From Dendrocalamus latiflorus (taxonomy: Eukaryota; Streptophyta; Magnoliopsida; Poales; Poaceae): a stretch of DNA of 64,000 bases. Below the pieces are notes generated by a model that ran no database searches, was not told where the DNA came from, and saw only the letters and a list, made by a program, of their open reading frames with translations. The stretch is from assembly GCA_017311315.1 (NCBI GenBank), contig CM029640.1:14662829-14726828 (forward strand), in the 5' to 3' direction. A program made the position numbers and the translations under genes. Shown here one piece after another: positions 11,288 through 22,937 of the stretch. Position 1 is the stretch's first letter. The number at the start of each line of letters is the position of its first letter.

Positions 11288-11618
11288 AAGGGTTTAATCA
11301 TTTTTATGTGTATAAATCGCTAAGTTTAGGAAAGCTTGTTTTTTATTTGTTTTGACACGGGCTGGGAAAAAGTCTATTTTCAATGTAGTCAATATAAAGA
11401 TCCGAAACTACTTTTTAAAATATCAAATGCATACTAATTTTACAATTTTTATTATATGTAAATTTTGTTTTATTTTTGTATAAAAACATCATCTTACTAA
11501 AAAAAGTCTAATCAATAGTAGGCATTCATTTTAGCTCTTTTTTTATTTGTTTTGGTTGAATGCGTGCTAGTCGTGATCAGTTGCAATATTCAAGGATTAA
11601 CAAATCCTATGTTTTTTC
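11288..11618 (+). repeat. dispersed unit, copy 1, first segment
   Basis: This roughly 310-bp non-coding stretch is closely similar to 40120-40424, from the TAATCATTTTTATGTGTATAAATC words to ATTCAAGGATTAAC. It continues after the LINE at 14971, showing that the LINE landed in it. Confidence 0.8.
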
Positions 11619-11635
11619 CGGCTCTTGATATGTGC

Positions 11636-14600
11636 GGTCAAATTAGATATGATGAAGGCGTATGATCGGGTGGAATGGCCTTTTCTAGAGCAAGTGTTTC
11701 TAAGACTGGGTTTTTCTGGGGAGTGGATTGCTATGGTCATGAGATGTGTGACCTCTGTGAGGTTCTCTATTAAGCTGAACGGTGGTTAGTCAGGGGTATT
11801 CAAGCCAAGATGGGGACTCTGGTAAGGTGATCCTATCTCACCCTACCTTTTTCTGCTTTGTGTAGAGGGATTTTCCTCTTTGCTGCGCAATGCTCAAGTG
11901 GATCAGGGGTTGAGGGGTGTCCGGTTTGGGGCAAATGGGCCACATATTGCTCATCTGCTTTTTGCATATGACAGCTTGGTCTTTCTGGAGGCAACGCAAA
12001 CTGGTTTGGAGAGTTTGAAATCTATTCTTCATGCTTATGAAGTCTCTTCAGGTCAGCGAGTCAATCTTCAGAAATCGTCTATTTTCTTTGGACCAGGCTG
12101 TGGAACGGAGGAAAGACTCTCCCTTAAATTGGTTTTGGGTATTCAGCAGGAGGCTTTGAACGAACGGTATTTGGGACTTCCAATGGTGGTGGGTCATTCC
12201 AAGGATGGTGTGTTTAAACATATTAGAGAGGGCTTGGGGGAAGGTCCAAGGATGGAAATGTCAAGGACTTTCGCAGGCTAGAAAAGAGGTGCTCATCAAA
12301 TCGGTTCTCCATGCGGTTCCCGCATACACCATTAGTTGTTTCAAGCTGAACAAAGCTGTATGTCAGAAACTTTGTTCCATCTCATCAAGATTCTGGTGGG
12401 GAGTGAAGAACGGGGGCAAAAAAAGTGCATTGGATTAGCTGGAATAAGATGTGTCAACCCAAGAGGATTGGAGGGCTTGGTTTTCATGACATGTAGGCCT
12501 TCAATCAGGCATTATTGGCCAACAAGGTTGGAGGATTCTAACCCAACTTCATTCTTTATGCGCTCATGTTTTGAAGCCTCGGTACTTCCGTAATTGTGGT
12601 TTTCTGGAAGCTAGATGCCCGAGACCAGGGGCGGACGCACAGTGGGACATGGGGGTACAGTTGTACCCCCAAAATTGTTTGCAAAAAATCAAATATATAT
12701 AATATATATTTCATATATATAGAAAAAAAGTTAGAAGTGCAGGTAATTTAGCAAATTCAGCCCACTAGCCAAAAGCCCAAAAGGCCCAATTGGCATTTCC
12801 TAACCTAACCCTAGCCTCCTGCTGCCTGGCTGCTTCTCACGCCGCCTCCTGGCTCCTGCCTTGCTCCGTGCCTGCAGCCTGCCTCCTCTCCATTCTTGCG
12901 CAGCCGCCATAGCCCACAGGCCCGGCGCCCCTCCAGCCCTCCTCGTCTCCGGCGACGCGGCGATCGGCGAACTGCTACCTGTGGCGGCGCGGCGGCGCGG
13001 CGCCGGGCGCCCACACCCCTCCTCTCCATCTCTCTTGCACAGCCACGGGCCGCCACAGCCCACAGGCCCGACGCGGCGGCGCCCCTCTAGCCCTCCTCGT
13101 CTCCGGCGACCGGCGAACGGCTACCAGCGGCGCGGCCCCGGGCGCCCACACCCAATGGCCGACACGGCGACAACGGTGAAGAAGTCCCCACGGCCAGGCG
13201 GCCCATGCGGCGGCGGCAGCTCCTCCCCTATTCCAGCTTCAACGACGGCGGCGCTCCCGACGGCCATGCCGCCCCTGCACACAATGTCAATTTATACTTA
13301 ATACTCTTGGACTCTCCTGTTCTTCAAAGGTTGGTACAAGGTCAGTTTTGCATTGATGTTGTTTCATGTACTCTGTTCAGTGTTCACTAGAAATTAAGTC
13401 AATCAAACTTATATTGAAAATTGCATTTATTGCTTATGTGTGATTGTTTATTTGGTTAACTATATGAGATATACATATTATGTGTATCAAAATTCTCTAT
13501 CTTATATATATACTCCGTAGATTCTTAACTTCGTACCCTCATCCCAAAAATCCTGGGTCCGCCACTGCCCGAGACGCGCCTCCTTCACTTGGCAAAGCAT
13601 CATCCACTGTAGGGAACTACTAAAACTTGGCATTATATGGTGTGTTCAGAAGGGATCTAACATTGATATATGGTCCCATCATTGGATTCCCCGGGAGGGA
13701 TTGCCCCATCCGTTGGGATGTCGGCAGATCATGGGGATTTCAAAGGTGAATGAGTTAATCGATGCTAACACAGGCATGTTCTTTGAAGTTGATGCAAATG
13801 ATATTCTCCAGATTCCTCTCGCTGCAGGGGACTCGTTAGACTATTTAGCTTGGAACTACATGAAGAATGGTCAATTTTCAGTCCGGTCAGCTTACCACCT
13901 CAAAGTTCAGCTTAGAAGGACTTCCCAGCTGGATGTGGCTTTGTCTCCTTCCAGTCAGGAGCATCGAGGTTGGCTAGCCTTGTGGGAGGTGAATGTCCCT
14001 AGCAAGTTTAAGGTTCATGTTTGGCGGATTCTAAAACATGGCATTGCTGTGAGTGAACTGCAATGTCGAGGCATTAAATGTGGGTTTGGTGTGTGGCTTG
14101 TGGGCGACAGGAGAGAACCTTGCACCGCTTCTGGAATTGTCCCCACTCCAAGGAGGTTTGGCGTTTAATCTCTGCTTCAGGAGGATTAAAGGTACAATTG
14201 CCGCAAGATAGCACGGTAGGTGACCATTTTTTTGGCACTTTGGATGCTGGATTGGATTGACAAATCAAGCCGAGATGCCCTTCACCACGATCTACGAGAT
14301 TTGGCGGTCAAGGAATGAAGCAAGAGAGTCTAGAAAGCTGGATTATCCAGAGTCAATTGTCAGGCGTGTTGGCTTTCTGATTGATGAATGGGTAGGTCTC
14401 AGAGTTCACAGCCCCTCTTCCCGTCCAAAGATTTTAGAAAAGTGGAAGCCGCCCAAAGCAGGCTAGGTTAAAATCAATGTCGATGGGGTTCTCAAACAGG
14501 CGGAGAGCTGTGGTGGTGTTTGTGTGGTTATCCGGGATCACCATGGGCTGTTCCTTGTTGGGGCAGCTCATCTTTTGCCCACTGTAGCTCACCCTGAATT

Positions 14601-14946
14601 GTCGGAATTGTTGGCTTGTAGACGGGATCTGGAGTTGGTGTGGGAATTGGGGCTATCTCGAGTTGTCTTAGAAACGGATTGCAAGTCAGTTTGCCTAAAA
14701 CTTCAAGACGAAAACCTAGATTGATTGGTCTATGGTCTAGTAGTGGAAGAGATTAAGCGGAGTCTTCTGCAGTTGCAAGAGCACAAGGTGGTGTGGGTCA
14801 GCCGGGTGGCTAATGAAGTTGCTCATTTATTTGCCTCTGCTAGCTGCAAGTCTAAGTTATTAGTTACTTCTTGCTTAGATGTTCCTCCTTCTTTTGCTTT
14901 TCATGCTATTCAAGCAGACTATAATGGTGTTGAACAAGTGAGTTGA
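11636..14946 (+). pseudogene. LINE reverse transcriptase-RNase H remnant
   Basis: RT would copy the element's RNA at a nicked target. Readable blocks: AVKLDMMKAYDRVEW (11640), then after in-frame stops GDPISPYLFLLCVEGFSSLL (about 11830), LLFAYDSLVF (about 11950), and the C-terminal region with GVKNGGKK to NIDIWSHHWIP across the nested hAT. At 13700-14160 lies the Trp-rich zf-RVT region (WEVNVPSKFKVHVWRIL, FWNCPHSKEVW after a frameshift). Then RNase H follows at 14471-14946 (KINVDGVLKQ, ELLACRRDLELVWELGL, VVLETDCKSV, VWVSRVANEVAHLFA). The palm motif reads FAYDS where the family has F-A-D-D, so one catalytic Asp is replaced by Tyr. Several stops and at least one frameshift make it dead. Confidence 0.85.
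12626..13567. mobile_element. hAT non-autonomous element, 942 bp, inside the LINE
   Basis: Perfect 8-bp target duplication CCCGAGAC (12618-12625 and 13568-13575). Ends are CAGGGGCGGACGCACAGTGG and, as complement, CAGTGGCGGACCCAGG-like. The LINE frame resumes across it. The interior holds a G+C-rich block (about 12790-13280) that looks like a 5' exon/leader of a former gene, and an A+T-rich 3' part. No transposase domain is visible. Confidence 0.92.
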
Positions 14947-14970
14947 ACGCAACTATGTTTTTCTCAAAAA

Positions 14971-15509
14971 AATCCTACATTTTTTCTTTGATTTGAAATT
15001 TTCAAGAGGAGAGATATGTTATGGGGGATGAGTGAGATTTTTGTTTTGAATTTTCATTGAGGTGGTCTGCATCGATTCTTTGTTACCTTTTTCATTTACA
15101 TGTGCCATTTCTTCCATTGCATGAGATCGTGGCAAGTTAGATTAAGGAAGTTTTGTTCCTCATCGCAAGGTAATATGCTCCATCTGATTCTGTAATATTA
15201 GTTGTTGGTTGTGTTTTTGATCTGTACCTCATGTGCAATGGGGAATGCTCTAATGTGGTGGGTGGGGGATGTACTGTGCGGGGAAGGGGGGAGCCGGGTG
15301 TGGTGCTGCACATGATGATGTGAATGTGTGCTGGTTACTTCGTTATGCATAATGGACTAGTTCTCATGTATTTGTGTAATTAGCCTAGCATAATGTGTGC
15401 TTTTATGGAGTATAGTGCTCACTCTGTGTGAGATTTTTAGTTATTTTATATGTGAATTTATTGTTTTTCTATAGCTTAGGTTTACTATTCTTCCAGTGTA
15501 ATTTAGTAA
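14971..15509 (+). repeat. dispersed unit, copy 1, second segment
   Basis: Non-coding sequence between the LINE and the CACTA. Its last 240 bp (GTGGTGCTGCACATGATGATG to TTTAGTAA) match 42190-42404. In that other copy the sequence runs on unbroken, so it is the empty site for the CACTA insertion at 15510. Confidence 0.85.
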
Positions 15510-15519
15510 CACTACTACA

Positions 15520-15815
15520 GAAAACCGTATTACAGACGGTTCAGAAATGTCATCACAGACGGTTATCTGAACCGTCTGAATTTATGGTTCAGTGATACTA
15601 GAAGGTTATCACAGACGGTTTTCGAACCGTATGTGGTGTAAATATCACAGACGGTTTATAAGTAAAAACCGTCTGTGATATATCAATATCACAGACGGTT
15701 TTTAGTTAAAAACCGTCTGTGATATTGATATATCACAGACAGTTTCTACTTACAAACCGTCTGTGATTATCACCTATCACAGACGGTTTTTACTTACAAA
15801 CCGTCTGTGATATTC
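15520..15815. repeat. CACTA left subterminal repeats
   Basis: About ten copies of a word close to CACAGACGGTT / AACCGTCTGTG, spaced some 15-30 bp apart and often paired as inverted repeats around TAAAAACCGTCTG. In CACTA elements such repeats bind the TnpA-type protein and are needed for excision. Confidence 0.85.
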
Positions 15816-16130
15816 TTTTCTACCCCTAAATCTATTTATGTTTATTGGCTAGTCTCAGGAAATACTAGCCATGCCATCTGAAACAAGCAGATCAACATGT
15901 ACATGTATACATACAATTCACATCTCAATTCATTTCACAAACATAAAACATCTAATTCACATCTCAATTCATTTGACAAACATAAAACATCCAATTCATA
16001 TCGCACTTCATTTCACAAACATAAAACATCCATTTCGCAAATCAATTAATTGAAATGAAATAAAATATCCATTAACAAATATATAATTACAAAAGATGTA
16101 CGTTGCATTTGCACTTAGATGGTAACATTG

Positions 16131-16334
16131 TATTTTTTATTGCTCTATCACTCCGGAATCGAGGTCTCGCGAAAGGAACAGATCCATAATCAACGAACTT
16201 TGTTAAGCTGCACAAGCAATACCTGGATGGCAATCCATCCAGGTATTGTTTGTGCAGCCTGACAAAGTTCGTTGATTATGGATTGTTCCTTTCGCGAGAC
16301 CTCGATTCCGGAGTGATAAGAGCAATAAAAAATC
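16131..16334. repeat. about 200-bp imperfect palindrome
   Basis: Two arms of roughly 100 bp, centred near 16232, are reverse complements: from ATTTTTTATTGCTC...CTCCGGAATCGAGG on the left to the mirror at CCTCGATTCCGGAGTG on the right, with only a few mismatches and one or two indels. It lies over the 3' coding end of the second CACTA gene and is a head-to-head duplication of that stretch. Confidence 0.92.
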
Positions 16335-19241
16335 ATTGTGCGCAGTGGAACTCTCCTGATTTTATGACTCCAGCCACCAAAAAGTACGCCAACTCTCCTC
16401 GAATTCGTAAAAGGTCGGGCCATTTCAATGCAGTTGACGGGATGGACGCAACCTGTCGATAGGAATATCAATGTGCATATATATATAACGTGATAAGTAT
16501 GAAGTAATTATGGAAAGATTGACAAACCTTGGAATTGGTGATCCTTGAGGAATCGAGGAGTAGTTCCATATGGTGGCAAACGTAGAATCCACATGTGTTG
16601 CTCGGCGGCTGCTGGTGGTACTGCAAAAAATAGAATGTGTTAATTCAAGAGGCATTACTACCAACTATTGCATAGGATTAATTAATGTGTAATAGCGAAT
16701 ACCTTAAAATTTTGAGCATGTGTCAGGCTTTTGGCCCCTTGCATTGAGACACCTGCCTTTGCAACGTACATCGCGAACGCCCTACATGATTCAAAAAAGT
16801 TGACCTTAGTCATTCGGAAGAAAAGAAAGAGTACAATATAGGTATGTATGGAGAAAATGTACTTACCTATCGATTACTTGGCTGACAACTGTGAAGTCCA
16901 TTTTATTCTTACTTAGGGAATTAAGGTAATATACCTTGTTCCATTTTGGTACAATTACTATTAAAATCTAATAATAGTTCTGATTGTAGGGCATAAGTAC
17001 ATATTCCTTATTGCGGTAAGCCAGCAGTCTTGCTGCAATGTACCTCTCGACGAAGGGTGTATCCTCGTCGATGGTATGCTTGATGACCAAGTGTGGGTTC
17101 AAGAAACCAACCGATGATGATTTGGATAATCTAGCTTTAGTCAGCATGTGTCTATATATACACACGAAAGCAACAAATTATATATGACATTTATCGGTAT
17201 GACATAAACGGAGACTGTGATTGTACACACTTACAGCATCCAGCATCGAATGAGTGAGGCATCGAGAGCGTTGAGTGTGAAAAGATCAAATAAATCCTCA
17301 AAGGTGACCATGAAGACACACTCTTGAATATTGTGCTCTAAATGATCCGACGCGAATTTGATAGTGATACTTGAGCGCCGTTCTCCCTCTAGCTTATTGG
17401 ACTGTTCCATATACCACTTGTGCAATTGATGGCAACTAATTGCTAGGGTTTGGAGGCGCCTTACCGGTTCGACCAGCGGCTCGCCAAGCATGAATTTGCG
17501 GGCCAATGGCAGGTATGGGATATCATCATCGGTCTTCTTTGTTTTGCCCTTGCTTTCCTTGCTGCCTTGGCTGTAGGTCGATTTTATGGTAGTCAACTGT
17601 AAAGGTAGCACCAGTGCAAGTTGCTTTGGCAAGAATAGCACCCGTGGAGATAGCACCGGTGCAGGTAGTGGTGGTGGAGATAAGTCTTGTGGAGATGGCA
17701 CCAGTGCATGTAGCTCTGGTTCGCACAGCCCTTGTGGTCCTACCACCGGTGAAGAAGCCTCCAGGGAGATTTCGCTTTTGGGTCACGGGATGAATATTCC
17801 AATGGCTTGCCCCTAAAGTCACGTTCTCGTTGTTGGGGGGCTTCGGTAGCGGGACGACCTCAAAATTGACATGCACACCATCCACATTAAGTTTTGCGAA
17901 GCCTGGCGCTAAACCTTGACGGTGCACCATGGCCCCGATACCAGACGGATATGCCTGGCCCCAAGCAGCGTACAAGGGAACAGAGGCATATCTCACTTGG
18001 AGCCTGCACTTCGTAGGCTCCTACATAACGATACAAAATTTGCTACTCCAATAGGCCTATCAACGGAGCAAGCATTCAAGAGATAATAATTATTACTAGG
18101 ATGTCGTCCACAGGAAATCTGGCCTCGCTTTCCGTCGGATTGGACGCACAACTACTCGGACGGTTATGTGGGCTAGCTAGCACAGGAGCAGCGGCGGCGG
18201 CCTGCTGATTTTCTGTATAACTCTGCACCTCATCTCTGACATAATCCGCCAGCTCCTCTCTAAGAGATGCCTTGATCTCTTCTCGTAGTCGTGCCTCACG
18301 CTCGGCTTTGGTTCTCTTCCTACACCGATACATTTCAGGGTCATCTTGGAAACCATGTTTCCAAGGAACGTAAAGTCCAACGCCTCTCATACGATCCGGG
18401 TGCTCCTTGTTTCCCAGGGCCGCGGAGAGTATATCTTTCTCCCTTATTCCCTGGAATGATCCCAGGAAGATTCAACATTCAGTGCTTCCTGCAAAGAGCA
18501 CGACATGTCATTTCACTTCGTACGAAGTTGTGGAGTAATTACAAGCTACGTAGTTCGATCGATACCTTACCAGGCGCTAGGACACTTGCTGGTCTGCAGG
18601 GTTTCGAAAGGAGACGTCCCCCGATATCGTTATAGATGACCTTGCTCTAATCCAATTTCGAGCGCGATCATCTGGGATATTGGCAACTAGCGGGGCAGTG
18701 TCCTGCAGGATTGCCTGTTCGTCCTCCCTCCTCCACTGCGGGATTTTACCCGCATACCCAGCTGTGCCAAGTTTGTGGGGTGTGTGTTTTTTGCCTGGAG
18801 GGCCTTGTGCGCCGCACTTGTACTTTTGAAATCTTCGGTCGTCTTCATCGCCTTGAACTCTTCCCATTGTGGTTCCAGGAATGGGTATTTATGAAAGGAC
18901 GTTTCGTCCTTCTCCACGTAGTCCTTGACAAGCGTGCTCTTGAAGTTCTTCCATGCTTTGCACGCCGCTAGCAAGGCTTGTCGTTGCACGGCGTCTTGGT
19001 GTTCTGTCAGCTGCTCACGTTTCTGAGTCCCAGGCACGCTCTTCCACGAATTGAATGTGATCTCAATTCGTTCTCATGCAACTATTCCGATCATTCTTTG
19101 GAATGTGCATACTGCTTTGGGAGGAAGGAGAGGGACCCCAGATCCATCGACCTCTGTGATGGTAAATCGGCCCTCAGGCTTCTTCGATAGCTCTCTTCCT
19201 TGGCGTTTTGATTTTGGAGCGGACGCCTCTGGCGATGACAT
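16190..19241 (-). pseudogene. CACTA second gene (Ptta/TnpA-like with Ulp1-like C-terminus)
   Basis: This multi-exon gene on the - strand is likely the companion protein of TNP2, which binds subterminal repeats. From the putative start at 19241 it reads MSSPEASAPKSKRQGRELSK, GVPLLPPKAV, then ITFNSWKSVPGTQKREQL and NFKSTLVKDYVEKDE. These match the plant Ptta/En-Spm transposase family as I recall it. Then come GTAGYAGKIPQWRREDE and a charged coil region (about 18390-18090, LREEIKASLREELADYVRDE). Further blocks are VDGVHVNFEVVPLPKPPNNE (17900), DDIPYLPLARKFMLGEPLV (17520) and a region resembling Ulp1/C48 proteases of CACTA elements (RYIAARLLAYRNKEYVLMPYNQN; MDFTVVSQVIDRAFAMYVAK). The His/Cys centre of a C48 protease is not clearly present. 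The 3' end is overwritten by the palindrome, and exon borders are uncertain. Confidence 0.6.
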
Positions 19242-20278
19242 GTTGGCCTTCTCATATATGAAAAGTAAGCACAATGTAGCATATACGTAAATAGTGCTGT
19301 ATAAGCACATACTTAAATTTAAGATATATTTATAGTTTAGGGATTAGAGTCCTTAACAGGGAAAGAAACTAAATCAGAGTTAGATATAGAGTGTCCAATT
19401 ACAGCTTAGATAAGTCTATATCCATTCGAGTGTCCAATGAGTACGAGGGTTCAACAAACTAGTGACGCCATCTCTTTGTTGATGCTGGCCATCTTATTAG
19501 CGTTAGCTTTTATTGTGGCCAAAGACTCGGCAGCAGGAATCATGGTAGCAGAAGTCGTGGGAAGGGATCGACTGCTCTGATACCAAGTTGTCATAAACCT
19601 TAGTTCATAGGGGATCACATGTTCCAGAAAAGAAGGCGAGTGATCACGGCCTATGAAGCTAAATGTCATAAGTTGGAAAAGGGTTTTGCGATAACATGTG
19701 CAATCAGGTGGAGATAATTAAAATGCATGAAAACATATAATAACTACTAATAGCAAAATAATCAAACTAAAAGAGCTCCTCAAGCAAAAAGAACTCAAAC
19801 ATGCCTTTAGCAGTAGAACTCCAAAACGCTTTTACTAGTTGATAGTACTCCATGTTCAATTGCATAGCTTTTGTGCTACTACTACTACTACTACTTACTG
19901 GTGTAACATGATAGTTAACTACCCGAGAATGAGGACAACTAAAAGGGCACTCAGATGTCAGTCATAAAAAATGAAGTACTAATTGTGAAGTAAAATGAAA
20001 AATAAAGTTTTATGTTCATGTAATCATGTTAGACACTTAGGCCACATAATATTGGTTATGATGTTCAGAATGGTTGTGATTTCTACAAAGTTGTGTACAT
20101 TAGGAAACAATACAAGCCTACAATCTCAATCATGCATGCTGAACAGATCAGTAAAAAATGGTACTATACTGACTGATATTAGTAAAAAAATGAAGGATAG
20201 CCGAAATCACAGGGAAATCGCGAAGGTAACATATACTACTGTAGCATATACTAGGGTTACCTCGAGGGGGCGGCAGCG

Positions 20279-20560
20279 GTGACGGGGGACGGCGACGGCG
20301 ACGGGCCCGAGGGAGGGGGACGGCGACAGCCTCGGGGGGACGGCAGCAGGGACGGCGACAGGGGACGGAGGTCGACCGAAGAGGCGGCGGCGACGGCTCG
20401 GGGGACGGCGAGGGGATCGGGGGCTCGACGGAGGCGGCTGGTGAGGGGCTCGGGGGCTCGACGGAGGCGGCTAGCGAGGGGCTCGGGACGACGGAGGCGG
20501 CCGGCTATGAGCTCGGGGACAGCAGCGGCGACGGTCTCGATCGGGATCGGGAGAGCGACT
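20279..20560. repeat. G+C-rich tandem-like repeats upstream of the second CACTA gene
   Basis: Units such as GGGGCTCGGGGGCTCGACGG and GACGGAGGCGGC recur about three to five times. It lies 5' of the second gene (- strand) and probably forms its leader/promoter. The open frames it holds are compositional. Confidence 0.55.
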
Positions 20561-20617
20561 AAGTCTAATAACTGCAGTGTACACGCAAAACCCTAGCGGG
20601 GGGTTATATATAAAGCT

Positions 20618-20825
20618 TATCACAGACAGTTCTCAGTTTGGAACCGTCTGTGATATTAATATCACAAACGGTTCCAAACTTAGAACCGTCTGTGATAATA
20701 ATTATCACAGACGGTTCTAAACATAGAACCGTCTGTGATATTTATACTATCATAAACGGTTCTAAACTTAGAACCGTCTGTGATAATTATCACAGACGGT
20801 TCTAAGTTTAGAACCGTCTGTGGTA
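20618..20825. repeat. internal cluster of CACTA subterminal-type repeats
   Basis: About nine copies of CACAGACGGTTC / GAACCGTCTGTG arranged as back-to-back inverted pairs around TAAACTTAGAACCGTC. The words are those of the element's ends, but this cluster lies between the two genes, just upstream of the second. It could be a former element end or an internal binding region. Confidence 0.85.
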
Positions 20826-20859
20826 AGCCTTTGCCCCCGACTGTAATTATTAAGACAAA

Positions 20860-21230
20860 CACCAACCAGCTGCATATATATACAACACCAACCAGCTGCA
20901 TTCATATACAAACACCAACCAGCTGCATTCACATAGTGTATTTATTTACACATTTTCTCATTCTCAAAATTCACTACATTCACCAACCTCACACAATGTA
21001 TTTCTTCACATATTTTCACATATACATAAATGCAAATTCATAAATACATCACACACATGCATTGTTGTATACATAAATGCCAATTCACATATATATCACA
21101 CACATGCATTGTTGTATACACAAATGCCAATTCACATATACATCACATACATGTATTGTCATATACATATATGCAAATGCCCACATATATGTCGCACATT
21201 CTCATTATATTTGCTTATTTCCTTTAAAAA
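20860..21230. repeat. short tandem repeats, CACCAACCAGCTGCAT and ACACATGCATTGTTG
   Basis: Three copies of ACACCAACCAGCTGCAT (about 20863-20930) are followed by about three copies of a 57-bp unit with CAATTCACATATA and ACACATGCATTGTTGTATAC (about 21030-21180). No coding potential. Confidence 0.7.
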
Positions 21231-21316
21231 TTAGCCCTTCATGATGATCAATGCATACGTAACTAGTTTCGTCACGTTGTTCGTCGTCAACCCTTATGCC
21301 ATTTCCAAAAGGAGGT

Positions 21317-22937
21317 AACTCGTCAAATTAATTGTATTCTTCCTCGTCCACTACATTCTCTACTCCGTACGTAGGACTTGAGAATTCCCATGAACCTCTC
21401 AAATGGGTACATGCTACGTAGGAATACGAGCCCGCACATTTTTATCTCCTACACAATGTGAACAATGAGATGGACCATGATATCGAAAAACGAAGAAGGG
21501 AAATACATTTCAAGATGACATAGAGTCATCACCACCTCGTCCTGCAGAGCATCTAGTCCTTGGGGATCGATGACCTTCTGAGCAATTGTGTTAAAGAAAT
21601 AACATAGCCTCATGATTGTCTCTCGGACTTTGATCGGAAAAATATTTCTAATTGCAATAGGGAGCATCTGTGTCATCAGCACATGACAATCATGAGACTT
21701 CATGCCATTTAACTTTAAATCTTACATCGAAACAAGTTTCTTCACGTTACTGGAGTAACAGACAGAACTTTGACACCATGCAAGCACTGGCACAGTTTTG
21801 TTTTCTCGGCCTTGGACAGAGTGTAACACGCAGGGGGAAGGTACGTTCGTCCATTATCTGTTTTTGTCGGTGCTAACTTAGGCCTGATGTTCATATCAGC
21901 CAAGTCAAGCCGTGCATTGACACTGTCCTTTGTTTTATCACGAATATTCAGTAAGAGACCAATTAAACTGTCACATACATTCTTTTCTACGTGCATGACG
22001 TCGATGCAGTGTCGAACATCTAGGTACTCCCAATAAGGTAAGTCCCAAAATATTGATCTCTTCTTCCAGGTGTTCTTCTCATGAGCCCTCAATTTACGTC
22101 CCTTTTCGAGGACAACATCTAAATCCTTAACCATATCTTAAACCTCGTTTCCCCTTAAATGCCTTGGAGCTGAACCGTCTTCCTTCTCTTCGTCAAATTG
22201 TTTCTTCATCTTGCAGTATGGGTGAGCCCTCCGAAGGAACCGGCGGTGACGCATGTAGACAGTTTTGCGTGAGTGTTTCAGCCACACATTCTCGGTACCA
22301 TCTAAACAGTGGGTACAAGCTTTGGCACCTTTTGTACTCTGGCCCGATAGGTTAGCTAGGGCAGGATAATCATTTATGGTGCAGAACAATAAGGAGCGCA
22401 AAGTGAAGTTCTCTCGTTTGTAAGCATCCCATACCTGTCCCCCTTCGTTCCACAGTACTTTTAGATCTTCCACCAACGGTGCTAGGTACACATCGATATC
22501 ATTCCCAGGTTGTTTTGGCCCTTGGATAAGTATCGACAGCAAAATATACTTTCGCTTCATACACAACTAAGAAGGAAGGTTATAGATGCAGGAAGTCACG
22601 GGCCATGTGCTATGTCGGCTGCTCATCCTACTGAAAGGATTCATTCCATCTATACTCAGTCCAAAACTTATATTCTTTGGTTCTGCACCGAAGTCTGCAA
22701 AACTCCTATCGATGTTTCTCCACTGGGCGGAATCAGCAAGGTGTCTTAACATTCCATTCTTCTTGCGCTCCTCCGAGTGCCAACGCAGCAGTTTTGTCCC
22801 CTTTGGATTTGCAAAAAAACCTTTACAAATGGGGAATTATAGGAAAATACCATGCCACCTTAGCAGGAGGTCCTTTCTTCGCCTCTGTTCCCTCGCTGTT
22901 ATCTGATTGATTGTTACGTTTGTATCGGGATGCGTTG
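21317..22937 (-). pseudogene. TNP2 transposase, main part, left copy
   Basis: CACTA transposase (Transposase_21/TNP2 plus DUF4218), which cuts at the element ends. In gene order: PPAKVAWYFPIIPHLKR, WRNIDRSFADFG, SFGLSIDGMNPF, LSILIQGPKQPGNDIDVYL, then CTHCLDG, YMRHRRFL, RHCIDVMHVEKNV, SLIGLL. The DUF4218 region carries SHDCHVLMTQMLPIA, LCHLEMYFPSSFFD and MYPFERFMGILK. At least three stops interrupt it: after YNLPS, after RHLRGNEV and after KKLVSM. The 5' part is cut off at 22937 by a gypsy LTR. The identical stops occur in the right copy, so the gene died before it was duplicated. Confidence 0.9.

Larger units (their letters stand above)
11619..14970 (+). mobile_element. L1-type LINE, 5'-truncated
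   Basis: The element is bounded by an imperfect target duplication of about 16 bp (AATCCTATGTTTTTTC at 11603-11618 and AATCCTACATTTTTTC from about 14971), with a short A-run before the 3' copy. Its interior encodes, in order, reverse transcriptase fingers/palm, a zinc-binding C-terminal region and an RNase H domain, all on the + strand. The endonuclease and the N-terminal part of RT are missing, as is usual for 5' truncation. A 942-bp hAT element interrupts it at 12626-13567. Confidence 0.88.

Noticed and set aside
12800..13300. Several open frames of 80-146 codons in both directions
   Set aside because: G+C-rich interior of a non-autonomous hAT; open on all frames because of composition, no domain seen.
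15520..15815. Regularly spaced short repeats that might be taken for a CRISPR array
   Set aside because: The repeats occur in both orientations with variable spacing, directly next to a CACTA terminus, in a plant-type sequence; they are transposon subterminal repeats.
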